Assembly: GCA_964511265.1 (NCBI GenBank)
Contig: CAZEES010000004.1
Coordinates: forward strand, 1 to 56,758
Origin: Nitrosopelagicus sp964511265
Lineage (GTDB): Archaea; Thermoproteota; Nitrososphaeria; Nitrososphaerales; Nitrosopumilaceae
Direction: 5' to 3'
Length of the DNA stretch: 56,758 bases
Shown: positions 1 to 8,172 of the stretch, piece after piece
How positions within the stretch are numbered: the first letter of the stretch is position 1
How the letters are laid out: every line of letters starts with the position of its first letter
Notes under the pieces: generated by a model
Databases searched by the model: none
What the model saw: the letters and a program-made list of their open reading frames with translations, nothing else
What the model was told of the DNA's origin: nothing
Translations under genes and position numbers: made by a program

Positions 1-327
1 GTTCAATTCTTGAGAGAGATTAGAGACGGTAAAGTTATGGCAACTGAATCAGGTACTGCATTCATGACAGCATTCAACCAATTCTACTATTCATTCTCGC
101 CATATGTGGCAGATTATGAAAGAGAAAACCCAGTCTTCAAAGAAGCAGTAAAAGTAACACTAACTCCACTTCTCACATCATTAACACTACTCAACTATGT
201 TGATGTTGATTCTGAACAAGAAATGTTAGGTTATGGAATTGGTATTATACTACTTAACATTGGAATGTACTTTGTAGCACCAGCAGCAGTAATCATTGCA
301 ATAAAGAATAAAATAAAACGCAATTAA
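1..327 (+). CDS. CFI-box-CTERM domain protein, 3' end only
   Basis: The reading frame is open to the left edge, so this is the C-terminal part of a longer protein. It reads VQFLREIRDGKVM, then an aromatic patch (FNQFYYSFSPYVADYE), NPVFKEAVK, and two hydrophobic stretches ending in a basic tail (KNKIKRN). This order matches the C-terminal CFI-box domain found on many archaeal and bacterial secreted or membrane proteins, in which a Cys-Phe-Ile box (here off the edge) precedes an arginine-rich segment and a hydrophobic hairpin. What the missing N-terminal domain does cannot be told. The TTG at position 10 is probably internal, not the start. Confidence 0.7.
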   Translation, partial: VQFLREIRDGKVMATESGTAFMTAFNQFYYSFSPYVADYERENPVFKEAVKVTLTPLLTSLTLLNYVDVDSEQEMLGYGIGIILLNIGMYFVAPAAVIIAIKNKIKRN

Positions 328-356
328 GTTATATATTCAAAAGATTCAATGTTCTT

Positions 357-680
357 ATGCATGTTGAATATGAGGAATTTGAAAACATTGAAGATATGTT
401 ATTGTATCTCTCATCTGTTGCACCTCCAATGAAAAACTTCATGCCAATAAATTCTTACAAAGGATTCATCTGTTCATTTATTCCATTAAGTCCTGCAGGT
501 GGAGATGTTTATCTAATGTTATATGCAAAAGGAGAACTTGAAACTGGAATTCATGAATTTGATGTCGCAACACGCTCAGTTACAAAAGTTAAAGCAATTG
601 AACGTGCAGACAAAACTTACTTTATTGTAATGACTCCTAAGAGAAACACAATTGCAGATAAAGCAATTGAAAGTCTTTAA
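357..680 (+). CDS. Conserved-looking small soluble protein, function unknown
   Basis: A 107-residue protein starting at ATG, 30 bp after the preceding stop. It has no signal peptide or membrane segment. The acidic N-terminus (EYEEFENIEDMLLYL) is followed by mixed strand-like sequence with two glycines (SPAGGDVYLMLYAKGELETG). I do not recognise a family. Codon use is like its neighbours, and the ORF fills the gap up to a convergent gene 1 bp away, so it is very likely real. Confidence 0.7.
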   Translation: MHVEYEEFENIEDMLLYLSSVAPPMKNFMPINSYKGFICSFIPLSPAGGDVYLMLYAKGELETGIHEFDVATRSVTKVKAIERADKTYFIVMTPKRNTIADKAIESL

Positions 681-681
681 T

Positions 682-876
682 TTAATTTCTTTTTTTAAAC
701 TTACCTAGTTTGATCATTCCAATTAAAATACACAGTATACTAATTGCAATTCCAATTACTCCAAACAAATAATGTCCCATAATAAAACCTGCAATTACTG
801 TAATCACAAATAATGCTGAACCCAAAACAAAAGAAGCGATCACAACTATCAAATTTGCTTTATCTTCTAGTTGCAT
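682..876 (-). CDS. Small membrane protein with two predicted TM helices
   Basis: A 64-residue protein. Residues about 8-30 (LIVVIASFVLGSALFVITVI) and 36-56 (YLFGVIGIAISILCILIGMI) are hydrophobic, followed by a basic tail KLGKFKKRN. This predicts a two-helix hairpin in the cytoplasmic membrane with a positive C-terminus. It converges on the gene at 357-680, with 1 bp between the stops. No family recognised. Confidence 0.6.
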   Translation of the reverse strand: MQLEDKANLIVVIASFVLGSALFVITVIAGFIMGHYLFGVIGIAISILCILIGMIKLGKFKKRN

Positions 877-920
877 AGTTAAGTTCTGAATTTTTAATTA
901 TTATCTCTTAGGTGCAAATT

Positions 921-2498
921 CTAGAGTTTCTTTGTTTGAATTTTTGGTGCAGAAACAGATCTGCTTCTAGAATATTTCTCTATAATTTCATCAGGCGTTC
1001 TTCCATTGAAAAGATCTTTACATAATCCTCTTAGATACCTCATAATTGCCCATGTTCCTGCTTTGAGTATGCCATACATGAAGATCTTCATTGGTGGACC
1101 ATACGTTTTGTTTCTAAGAATTATAGGAATAATATCATTAATCACACGTAGGTTATTTTCCCAACATCTCCAAAACAATGTGAATTGTGCCTCATTCAAG
1201 TTTCCGAAATGCATTGAATTTTTTTCACTAAAGTCTTGGTAAAGAAGTGGAGCTACCAACCCTCTAAAGTTCATCTCTCTAAAGTCATTCATCATATCGA
1301 TTGTATATTGACTATCATCGGGTGTCTCATCTGGCCATCCAATAATTATTGTTGCAGCAGGGAACCAATGGTTATCATTGAGAATCTTAGCTCCTTCTCT
1401 GACAACACTTCCCCATTCTTCAGTAGCGAATGGTCTTGTTTTGACACCAAGATGTTTCTTAACCATCGGTGGTGAAACTGTCTCTATGCCGAGATTAGTT
1501 GCAAGCCATCTACCTGTCTCGTGTTGTCTGTTTACATCTGCAATATTTTTCATTAATTGAGGATCTGCAGCGACTGCTGAAAATGTCATGTGTGTTGTAC
1601 CAATAAAATTAGCACCCATTCCTTTGAGGGCTTTCCATAAATCTGTGATTGCATCTCTATTTGGAATGAAATCTCTGTTATCGCATCCATACAATAACAT
1701 CTCATCAGAATGAAGCCAAACGGAGTCAAATCCATAATCTAAGTTAATCTTCGCCTCTCTTTGTAACCGTTCCACTGATAGATCTTTTTTAGAACGTTTG
1801 TTTACATCACAAAAATCACAACCTCTTCCACAACCTCTCATTGCTTCTATGAGAGAATTGACAGTTGGCTTTGTAATTTCTGGGATATTTTGAATATTTT
1901 TTACAAAACAATGCATCAATTCTGGTGCATCTCCTTTTTCTAAATCATGAAACAAGTCTAATGCGAGCTCATCTGCTTCCCCCACTACCACAGTATCAAT
2001 TCCATGCACTCTCATCCTATCTGATTTTGCTAATTCCCATGCACCATTTCCTCCCACTGCTACTTTGAAATCATATTTCTTTTTCAGTTGGATAATTTCC
2101 GCACACATTTTTTTAAACTTCATTGCAACATATGACAACTTTTCTGGAGCCATAGTTGTTGTCACTGGAGCCATCCCTAATGGATCCATTACATTAATTC
2201 CAACAACTTTGGTATCTGGTCCAATTGATTTTGACAGATGTTCTGGATTTGCAACAAAGATGTCTTTTTTATCATAGCCCTGATGTAATGCACTCTCTAC
2301 TCTTCTTAGTCCTACTTGGGCAACTTTTGCTTCTCCTGTCACTGGATCAGTTTCAACTGCAGGACAAAACACCTTATCAAAAACCCATTCAGGAAGAACT
2401 TCATAAGGACCACATGCTATGAATCCATAAAGGAAGTTTCCTCTATAATTTGTCATTAAACTTCTATCTGCTGTTAATACGATTCTTTTACCTGCCAA
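921..2498 (-). CDS. B12-binding-domain radical SAM protein; candidate GDGT ring synthase (Grs)-like enzyme
   Basis: A 525-residue enzyme. The N-terminal ~190 residues form a Rossmann-like cobalamin-binding-type domain (VVGINVMDPLGMAPVTTT; KVAVGGNGAWEL; VVVGEADELAL). It is followed by a radical SAM core with the Fe-S motif CGRGCDFCD (CX3CX2C) and a ~150-residue C-terminal extension. Such enzymes cleave S-adenosylmethionine to make a 5'-deoxyadenosyl radical. The architecture and length resemble archaeal GDGT ring synthases, which put cyclopentane rings into tetraether lipids; marine Thaumarchaeota make cyclised tetraethers, including crenarchaeol. The lipid role is inference only, since many B12-radical SAM proteins act on other substrates. 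The gene is apparently monocistronic, with a 78-bp gap to larB. Confidence 0.8.
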   Translation of the reverse strand: MAGKRIVLTADRSLMTNYRGNFLYGFIACGPYEVLPEWVFDKVFCPAVETDPVTGEAKVAQVGLRRVESALHQGYDKKDIFVANPEHLSKSIGPDTKVVGINVMDPLGMAPVTTTMAPEKLSYVAMKFKKMCAEIIQLKKKYDFKVAVGGNGAWELAKSDRMRVHGIDTVVVGEADELALDLFHDLEKGDAPELMHCFVKNIQNIPEITKPTVNSLIEAMRGCGRGCDFCDVNKRSKKDLSVERLQREAKINLDYGFDSVWLHSDEMLLYGCDNRDFIPNRDAITDLWKALKGMGANFIGTTHMTFSAVAADPQLMKNIADVNRQHETGRWLATNLGIETVSPPMVKKHLGVKTRPFATEEWGSVVREGAKILNDNHWFPAATIIIGWPDETPDDSQYTIDMMNDFREMNFRGLVAPLLYQDFSEKNSMHFGNLNEAQFTLFWRCWENNLRVINDIIPIILRNKTYGPPMKIFMYGILKAGTWAIMRYLRGLCKDLFNGRTPDEIIEKYSRSRSVSAPKIQTKKL

Positions 2499-2576
2499 CT
2501 CTAACCTTTCCGTTTACCTATGATATATATCATTTACGAGAATGATTGCTATTTCATCAAACTAAATTATTTATTA

Positions 2577-3344
2577 TCAATTTTTTACTTGGTTAGCAAT
2601 TTTCGCAGCAGCAGCTCCGGCTCCTATGCCATTGTCGATATTAACTACTGTTAATCCTAATGAACAACTTTGTAACATTGCAGCAAGTGCTGCCACTCCT
2701 TTTTCACCATATCCATATCCTACTGATGTTGGTACTCCTACAACTGGAACATTTACTGTTGAAGAAACCACTGATGCTAATGCACCCTCCATTCCTGCTA
2801 CAACTATTATTACATCTACGTCTGCTTTCACAAATTCTTTTAGAACTGGAAATGTTCTATGTAATCCTGCGATTCCAACATCGTAACTTGTTATACAACT
2901 ACATTTCATTGATTCACACATGAGTCTTGATTCTTCTGCCACTCCGATATCTGATGTTCCTGCTGTAATTATCCCAATCTTCCCACCTGACTTTTTTAAT
3001 GATTTTTTGTAAACCAAAATTGTTGTACAATTTTGTCCAGTATTTATCTTAAAATCATTTTTTTTACAATAATTGCAAATATCTTGATAATTTTTTTTTG
3101 GAATTCTTGAAATAACTATCGAATTTGTTTTTTTCAACACATTTTTGATAATCTTTTTTACTTCTGAATTTTCTTTACTTTCGGCAAAAATTACTTCTGG
3201 AATCCCTTTTCTTACCTCTCTTCCTAGATCAATTTTTGCAAAATTCTCAATCTCTTCTATTGAATATAGTGATAACTGTTTTTTTGCTTCATTAACTGAA
3301 ATTTTTCCATCTTTCACAGAGCCTAAAATATCTGAAATATTCAT
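2577..3344 (-). CDS. larB: LarB, pyridinium-3,5-biscarboxylic acid mononucleotide synthase
   Basis: A 255-residue protein of the LarB (NCAIR mutase/PurE-like) family. In the nickel-pincer nucleotide (NPN) pathway LarB carboxylates and hydrolyses nicotinic acid adenine dinucleotide to P2CMN. The N-terminal ~110 residues are the LarB-specific lysine-rich part. The C-terminal half is the PurE-like core: GIITAGTSDIGVAEE near residue 122, YDVGIAGLHR, VVAGMEGALASVV, GVPTSVGYG and NIDNGIGAGAAAA. It sits next to larC and larE, separated only by the oppositely read malate dehydrogenase/larC junction, which supports the call. No larA (the lactate racemase that uses NPN) is in the window. Confidence 0.9.
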   Translation of the reverse strand: MNISDILGSVKDGKISVNEAKKQLSLYSIEEIENFAKIDLGREVRKGIPEVIFAESKENSEVKKIIKNVLKKTNSIVISRIPKKNYQDICNYCKKNDFKINTGQNCTTILVYKKSLKKSGGKIGIITAGTSDIGVAEESRLMCESMKCSCITSYDVGIAGLHRTFPVLKEFVKADVDVIIVVAGMEGALASVVSSTVNVPVVGVPTSVGYGYGEKGVAALAAMLQSCSLGLTVVNIDNGIGAGAAAAKIANQVKN

Positions 3345-3378
3345 GGTATTCTAAAATTTACTTGGCTTAAAAAATTAT

Positions 3379-4293
3379 TTAAAACTCGACACCTGACAAT
3401 GCACTTTTGACACTATCTACGCCTTTGTTAAACCATTCTTTTTCTTCATCGTTTAATTCTAATTCAACTATTTTCTCAACTCCATTCTTTCCAATCACAG
3501 CGGGAACTCCAATTGAAACATCTTTTTGTCCATATTCTCCATCTAAGCTAGTTGAAACTGGGATGACCTGTTTTTTGTCCTGTACTACTGATTCTATAAT
3601 TGCCGAAATTGCATTTCCAGGTGCATGAACTGTTGCTCCCTTTAGTTTGATAACTTCTGCTGCAACATTTTTTGTTGCAGTGAAAATATCATCAAGCTTT
3701 TCTTTTGAAAGTATTGTTGGTAATGGAATACCTGAAACTGTTGCAAATCTTGTTAATGGTAACATGTTTTCCCCATGTTCACCAATTACTAATGCACGTG
3801 TTGATTCACGAGAATATCCCGTTGCTTCATGTATGAATTGTTTAAATCTTGACAAGTCTAACATTCCACCCATTCCAAAAACTCGGCTTCTGTCAAATCC
3901 TGAAGTCTTGTATGCAATTTGTGCCATTGGGTCTAATGGGTTTGTCACTGGAATTATCATTGCATCATCTGCAAATTTCTTAATATTTCCAACCACATCT
4001 TTTACAACTCCTGCATTAATCTTTAACAAATCCATTCTTGTCATACCTGGTTTTCTTCCAGCACCTGCAACTACTACGACAATTTTTGAGCCTTTCATAT
4101 CTTCATAATTATTTGAGCCCTTTACATTAACATCAATTCCTTGTTCAGACAACATATGATTCAGATCCATCGCCTCGCCTTGTGGAAGTCCTTCAGCAAT
4201 ATCTATGAGTAAAATCTCCTCGTCTAATCTTCTTAATGCTGAAAATAGTGCAGCATCTCCGCCAACTTTACCGGCACCAATAATTGTAATCAT
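3379..4293 (-). CDS. mdh: Malate dehydrogenase (LDH-like MDH family)
   Basis: NAD(P)-dependent oxidation of malate to oxaloacetate. The N-terminus MITIIGAGKVGGDAA is the Rossmann GxGxxG loop, and IDIAEG carries the acidic residue at the end of strand 2. AGRKPGMTRMDLL holds the substrate-binding arginines; an Arg at the specificity position points to malate, not lactate. TNPLD and GEHGENMLPL (catalytic His) follow. I place the start at the ATG at 4293 because it abuts the glycine loop at once; an upstream in-frame start would add an atypical 18-residue Cys/His/Arg-rich leader and crowd the larC promoter. It lies 34 bp downstream-side of larB and is divergent from larC. Confidence 0.9.
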   Translation of the reverse strand: MITIIGAGKVGGDAALFSALRRLDEEILLIDIAEGLPQGEAMDLNHMLSEQGIDVNVKGSNNYEDMKGSKIVVVVAGAGRKPGMTRMDLLKINAGVVKDVVGNIKKFADDAMIIPVTNPLDPMAQIAYKTSGFDRSRVFGMGGMLDLSRFKQFIHEATGYSRESTRALVIGEHGENMLPLTRFATVSGIPLPTILSKEKLDDIFTATKNVAAEVIKLKGATVHAPGNAISAIIESVVQDKKQVIPVSTSLDGEYGQKDVSIGVPAVIGKNGVEKIVELELNDEEKEWFNKGVDSVKSALSGVEF

Positions 4294-4381
4294 GACTGAA
4301 TTTTGAAATATTGAATAATTAAATCTATGTCGAATACATTTTTGCAAACAGATTTTTATGCATTTTTATTATTTTAACGAC

Positions 4382-5593
4382 ATGGTGCTTTTCATTGATT
4401 GTCAAGTTGCTGGAATTTCGGGTGATATGATATTATCATCATTGGTAGATCTAGGTGCAGATAAATCTAAAATTATTGATGGAGTTAAAGAATCTGCAAA
4501 TTTCTTAGAAGGCTCCACAATTAAAAAATTGGATTTTATCAAAGTACAAAAAAAAGGTAAATCTTCCACTCAATTGGTTTTAGAAATTGATGAAAATATT
4601 CATGAACGAAAAGCTAGTGATATCAAAAAATGTATTCAATCCGCCTCTGAAGAAATTGGATTATCTGATTCTGCAAAAGAATTTGCAGAAAATTCGATAA
4701 ATACTTTGATAACTGCCGAGTCAAACGTACATGGGGAATCTGAATCTTCAGTTCATTTTCATGAAGCGTCAAGTATTGATACAGTAGTTGATATCATTGG
4801 AACTGCAATTGCATTAGATAATCTTAATCTATTTGCTGAAGAAATATCCTGCTCGCATGTTGCAATTGGTGGAGGAACTATATCATTTTCTCATGGAACC
4901 ACTTCAAATCCTGCATATGCCATAACTGAAATTTTCAAAAATTCAAAAATAATTGTCACAGGAGGTCCTGTGAGTGAAGAGCTAACCACTCCCACTGGTG
5001 CTAGTATCTTAGTTAACCTAGTTTCTTCATGTAATGAATTCTTTGTTGATATGAGTATAGATTCGGTTGGATATGGTTCTGGAACAAAGGATTTTGACAG
5101 TTTTGCAAATGTTTTGAAAATAATTCGTGGTAAATCAAACGATGCTCTTGTAAAAGATACTGTACAAATACTTGAAACAAATCTGGATGATGTGTCTGGA
5201 GAAGTTATTGCAAATACAATTGAAAAATTGATGGAAAATGGAGCAAAAGATGTTACTGTATCTCATGCAATTACAAAAAAAGGCAGACCTACTCAATTAG
5301 TATCTGTCATATGTGATTCAGATAAAACTGACTTGTTACTCAATCTACTCATAAATGAAACAAGAACGTTAGGTGTCAGAATTCGAACTTCACAAAGATA
5401 TGTAGTACCACGAAAAATTCTTGAATCTGAAGTAACACTTGAAAATCAAAACTTTACCATACATTACAAAACTTCTGATCTTGAACATTTGAAACTAGAA
5501 TATGAGGATGTCAAATCAATTTCTAATCAATTGAAACTATCTTTTAATAAAACAGAAGAACTACTAAAAGAACAAATTAAGAAAAAAAAATGA
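4382..5593 (+). CDS. larC: LarC, nickel insertion protein for the NPN cofactor
   Basis: A 403-residue DUF111-family protein. LarC is the CTP-dependent cyclometallase that inserts nickel to form the nickel-pincer nucleotide. The family start FIDCQVAGISGDMIL follows directly from the ATG at 4382, so I prefer this to the ATG 24 bp upstream. A histidine motif VHFHEASSIDTVVDI lies near residue 122, then HVAIGGG and ELTTPTGASIL; the C-terminal part contains ETNLDDVSGEV and RTLGVRIRTSQR. In Lactobacillus larC is read through a programmed frameshift (LarC1/LarC2), whereas here it is one continuous frame. It overlaps larE by 4 nt (ATGA). Confidence 0.9.
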   Translation: MVLFIDCQVAGISGDMILSSLVDLGADKSKIIDGVKESANFLEGSTIKKLDFIKVQKKGKSSTQLVLEIDENIHERKASDIKKCIQSASEEIGLSDSAKEFAENSINTLITAESNVHGESESSVHFHEASSIDTVVDIIGTAIALDNLNLFAEEISCSHVAIGGGTISFSHGTTSNPAYAITEIFKNSKIIVTGGPVSEELTTPTGASILVNLVSSCNEFFVDMSIDSVGYGSGTKDFDSFANVLKIIRGKSNDALVKDTVQILETNLDDVSGEVIANTIEKLMENGAKDVTVSHAITKKGRPTQLVSVICDSDKTDLLLNLLINETRTLGVRIRTSQRYVVPRKILESEVTLENQNFTIHYKTSDLEHLKLEYEDVKSISNQLKLSFNKTEELLKEQIKKKK

Positions 5594-6393
5594 CTGATCT
5601 GAAAAAATTATTACAATGGTTTGATGATAAAGAGCGAGTCTTGGTCTCTCTATCTGGTGGCGTAGATAGCGCTCTTGTTGCATATGCAGCAGAAAAGACA
5701 TTGGGTAAAAATGCAATTGCAGTCACTGCTGACTACAAAACTCTATCTTCTGAAGAATTGGATTCAGCAAAAAACATAGCTCAAGAAATTGGAATTACAC
5801 ACAAAACAATCACTTACAGTGAATTAGATAATGATGATTTTGTAAAAAATGATGAGAAGCGATGTTTCTATTGTCGTGATGAACTATCAAAAAAACTGCT
5901 TGAGCTTGGTGGATTATTAGGAATACAAACAATTGTAGATGGAACACAAACTGATGATCTTGGAGATTACCGACCTGGAATAGATGCATTACATCGAAAT
6001 GGAATACGTAGTCCTTTGTTAGAAACTAAGTTCACAAAGGATCTTGTGAGAAAAAGTGCAAAGTCTGTGGGTCTATCTATATTTGACAAACCATCTAACT
6101 CCTGTCTTGCCTCCAGAATACCTTGGGGGCAAAGAGTTACTGCAGAAAAACTTGCTAGAATTGAGATGGGCGAAAAGATTATCAAACAAAAAACTGGAAT
6201 TCAACAAGTTCGTGTAAGGGATATTGATGGAACCGCAAGAATTGAAGTTGAAACTAATAAAATTGATTTATTGAAAAATGATATTATTAAAAATGAGATA
6301 TTTTCAAAATTAAAACTGATTGGATTCTCTAAAATTGAAATAGATCCTAATGGCTATGTCTCAGGAAAATTGAATATTATTTTTGAGAACTAG
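5590..6393 (+). CDS. larE: LarE, ATP-dependent sulfur transferase for NPN synthesis
   Basis: A 267-residue PP-loop ATP pyrophosphatase with SGGVDSA at residues 22-28. LarE adenylates P2CMN and transfers sulfur to give the dithio acid. In Lactobacillus plantarum LarE, Cys176 is sacrificed as the sulfur donor. Here Cys172, in SNSCLASRIPWGQRVT, lies at the matching place, so a sacrificial mechanism is likely. Two more cysteines form RCFYCRDEL near residue 95. It is translationally coupled to larC by a 4-nt overlap. Its stop TAG lies in a CTAG palindrome that also supplies the stop of the convergent PEFG protein gene. Confidence 0.9.
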   Translation: MTDLKKLLQWFDDKERVLVSLSGGVDSALVAYAAEKTLGKNAIAVTADYKTLSSEELDSAKNIAQEIGITHKTITYSELDNDDFVKNDEKRCFYCRDELSKKLLELGGLLGIQTIVDGTQTDDLGDYRPGIDALHRNGIRSPLLETKFTKDLVRKSAKSVGLSIFDKPSNSCLASRIPWGQRVTAEKLARIEMGEKIIKQKTGIQQVRVRDIDGTARIEVETNKIDLLKNDIIKNEIFSKLKLIGFSKIEIDPNGYVSGKLNIIFEN

Positions 6394-7229
6394 ATTCTTG
6401 GCATAATGCTTAATCTTGATTTTGCAGATACTGCAATTATTGAAACAATTGCTACTGCGAGAACAATCATGGCAATAGTGCCAAATTCTGGAACAACATG
6501 TGTGCCTATGATCTTTATTGTCGTATCCCCATCTCTAATAGGTATACTTATGGCACGATGATTGTCATCATTTTTTATCTTTATGTAGTCAGTTTGGACT
6601 GGAAATTCTGAGTCTTTTTCATATATTGAAACTATGAAATCTATATCCTGTCCTGCATTTGATAAAGAATCTATGCTTTCTCTTGACAAGTTAATATCTA
6701 AAACTCCATCTGATTCTGTTAGAATATCAATCTCTAATGAAAGATCCTTTTGATTTAATTCCATATTTGTCACAACTCCGCCTTTCATTGTATATGGTAC
6801 ATCAAATGTACCTGCACCGGGAATTTTAACTTCAAAGGTTGATAGATATTCTCCCGAAGTATCTTTGAAGAAACTAATAATTAATTCTGTTGAAGTATCT
6901 CCTCCATAGTTAGCTCTGATTATTACGTCACCTTCATTGTGCCATTGTGGACCTGCTGCAGTAAACGTATCTGTGAATTCCCCGTCTTGTGAAACCCTGA
7001 CCTGTGAAACTTGGATTAAATTCTTCTCAAAAAATACTTGTAATGATATAGGCATTCCAGGGATAACTTTCTCCACTGAACCCGTAATTGTGATAACATC
7101 TCCCTCTTGATACGCAGTGCTATCTGCCATTAGCACAATTTTTTGACTAGAAAGCATATCCTCTTGTGCAAATGCTACTGGCATCATTATCGCTAATGAC
7201 AATAAAATAAAAAAAACACTCTTGAGCAT
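6390..7229 (-). CDS. Secreted PEFG-CTERM protein 1
   Basis: A 279-residue exported protein with signal peptide FFILLSLAIMMPVAFAQED. The ectodomain has Ig-like or MG2-like strand patterns (AYQEGDVITITGSVEKV and repeats of similar rhythm). At the C-terminus VVPEFGTIAMIVLAVAIVS is followed by a short basic tail. This is the PEFG-CTERM sorting signal described in Thaumarchaeota, recognised by an archaeosortase that processes and anchors surface proteins. It is the last of three tandem paralogues on this strand. Its last 39 codons are identical in DNA to those of the next gene, which suggests duplication or gene conversion. Confidence 0.85.
   Translation of the reverse strand: MLKSVFFILLSLAIMMPVAFAQEDMLSSQKIVLMADSTAYQEGDVITITGSVEKVIPGMPISLQVFFEKNLIQVSQVRVSQDGEFTDTFTAAGPQWHNEGDVIIRANYGGDTSTELIISFFKDTSGEYLSTFEVKIPGAGTFDVPYTMKGGVVTNMELNQKDLSLEIDILTESDGVLDINLSRESIDSLSNAGQDIDFIVSIYEKDSEFPVQTDYIKIKNDDNHRAISIPIRDGDTTIKIIGTHVVPEFGTIAMIVLAVAIVSIIAVSAKSRLSIMPRI
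6391..6508. repeat. 118-bp direct repeat, copy 1 (PEFG sorting signal)
   Basis: Read by eye, the 118 bases here match those at 7293-7410 without a mismatch. One mismatch at the outer boundary is then followed by five more matching bases (gagaa). The repeat encodes the C-terminal 39 residues of two adjacent PEFG-CTERM proteins, whose ectodomains have diverged strongly. Confidence 0.9.
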
Positions 7230-7291
7230 TAATCACGTAATATGCTATTGTATATTTCTCTTACTAAAATAAAAAAGAAAAAAGATGAGAA

Positions 7292-8116
7292 TTAGATTCT
7301 TGGCATAATGCTTAATCTTGATTTTGCAGATACTGCAATTATTGAAACAATTGCTACTGCGAGAACAATCATGGCAATAGTGCCAAATTCTGGAACAACA
7401 TGTGTGCCTACAATCTCGATATCAGTTGTTTCTGCATCAAATGGAATTGTTACTGCATTTCCATTTTGTTCTGCATCATCACTTTCTTCTCCGTTAACTA
7501 GAACAAAGAATGTTCCATCGTTAAATGGTGTGATGATATCCTCTGAAAGTGTTATTGTTAATTCACCGCCATCTTCAGCATGATGAATTGTGACTAGTAG
7601 AGAATCATCATTTGTTGATGTAATACTTTCTACCATTCCTCCACTAATGTTATAGTTGAGTTCATTGGTCAAGTCTGCTGCTTCATAACCATGTCCAGCA
7701 TGGTCATCTTCATGTGTTGCAACAGTTTCTGCTCTAACTAATCCACCTTCCAAGGTGACAAAAACTACATCGTTGATTCCTGCATCTCCGTATGTTGCTT
7801 TAATTTTGTATTCGCCGTCATATTTCATCAAAGGACTTGCAGTGTTAATGTTGAATGAGAAACTTCCGTCAGAACTAGGAGTAATTTGTTCTATTGTTAC
7901 TACTCCTGTTTGACCTGTAACAATTAATGTAACAGGTGTTCCAACTCTCATATCTCCAATTTGACCATCTACTACAATTGTAGAGTTATGATCAAATGTA
8001 TCGCCATTGACCTCTATAGATAGAGGTACATTGGCATCTGCAAAAGCCTGTGATGCGGCTCCCATACTTCCTACGGCCATAACAGCCATCAAAAGTACGA
8101 TAGATTGAACGTTCAT
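7292..8116 (-). CDS. Secreted PEFG-CTERM protein 2
   Basis: A 274-residue exported protein. The signal peptide VLLMAVMAVGSMGAASQAFA is followed by an acidic ectodomain with strand-like repeats (PLSIEVNGDTFDHNSTIVVD; GTPVTLIVTGQTG) and a His/Asp-rich patch (THEDDHAGHGYE) that could bind metal. It ends in the PEFG-CTERM signal, identical to protein 1. It is surface exposed, probably as a cell-envelope or adhesion component; the substrate or partner is unknown. It sits in a tandem array of three with gaps of 62 and 56 bp, each long enough for its own promoter. Confidence 0.85.
   Translation of the reverse strand: MNVQSIVLLMAVMAVGSMGAASQAFADANVPLSIEVNGDTFDHNSTIVVDGQIGDMRVGTPVTLIVTGQTGVVTIEQITPSSDGSFSFNINTASPLMKYDGEYKIKATYGDAGINDVVFVTLEGGLVRAETVATHEDDHAGHGYEAADLTNELNYNISGGMVESITSTNDDSLLVTIHHAEDGGELTITLSEDIITPFNDGTFFVLVNGEESDDAEQNGNAVTIPFDAETTDIEIVGTHVVPEFGTIAMIVLAVAIVSIIAVSAKSRLSIMPRI
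7293..7410. repeat. 118-bp direct repeat, copy 2 (PEFG sorting signal)
   Basis: Identical by eye to 6391-6508, 902 bp apart. It covers exactly the sorting-signal codons of the second PEFG-CTERM gene. Confidence 0.9.
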
Positions 8117-8172
8117 CTTAAAATCATTTTTTATACTGATTATTTATGTATATTTCTAATTCTATCTATGAA

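Noticed and set aside
3647..4108. A 153-residue plus-strand ORF inside malate dehydrogenase
   Set aside because: It is antisense to a well conserved enzyme; low-complexity Ser/Ile-rich sequence typical of a shadow frame.
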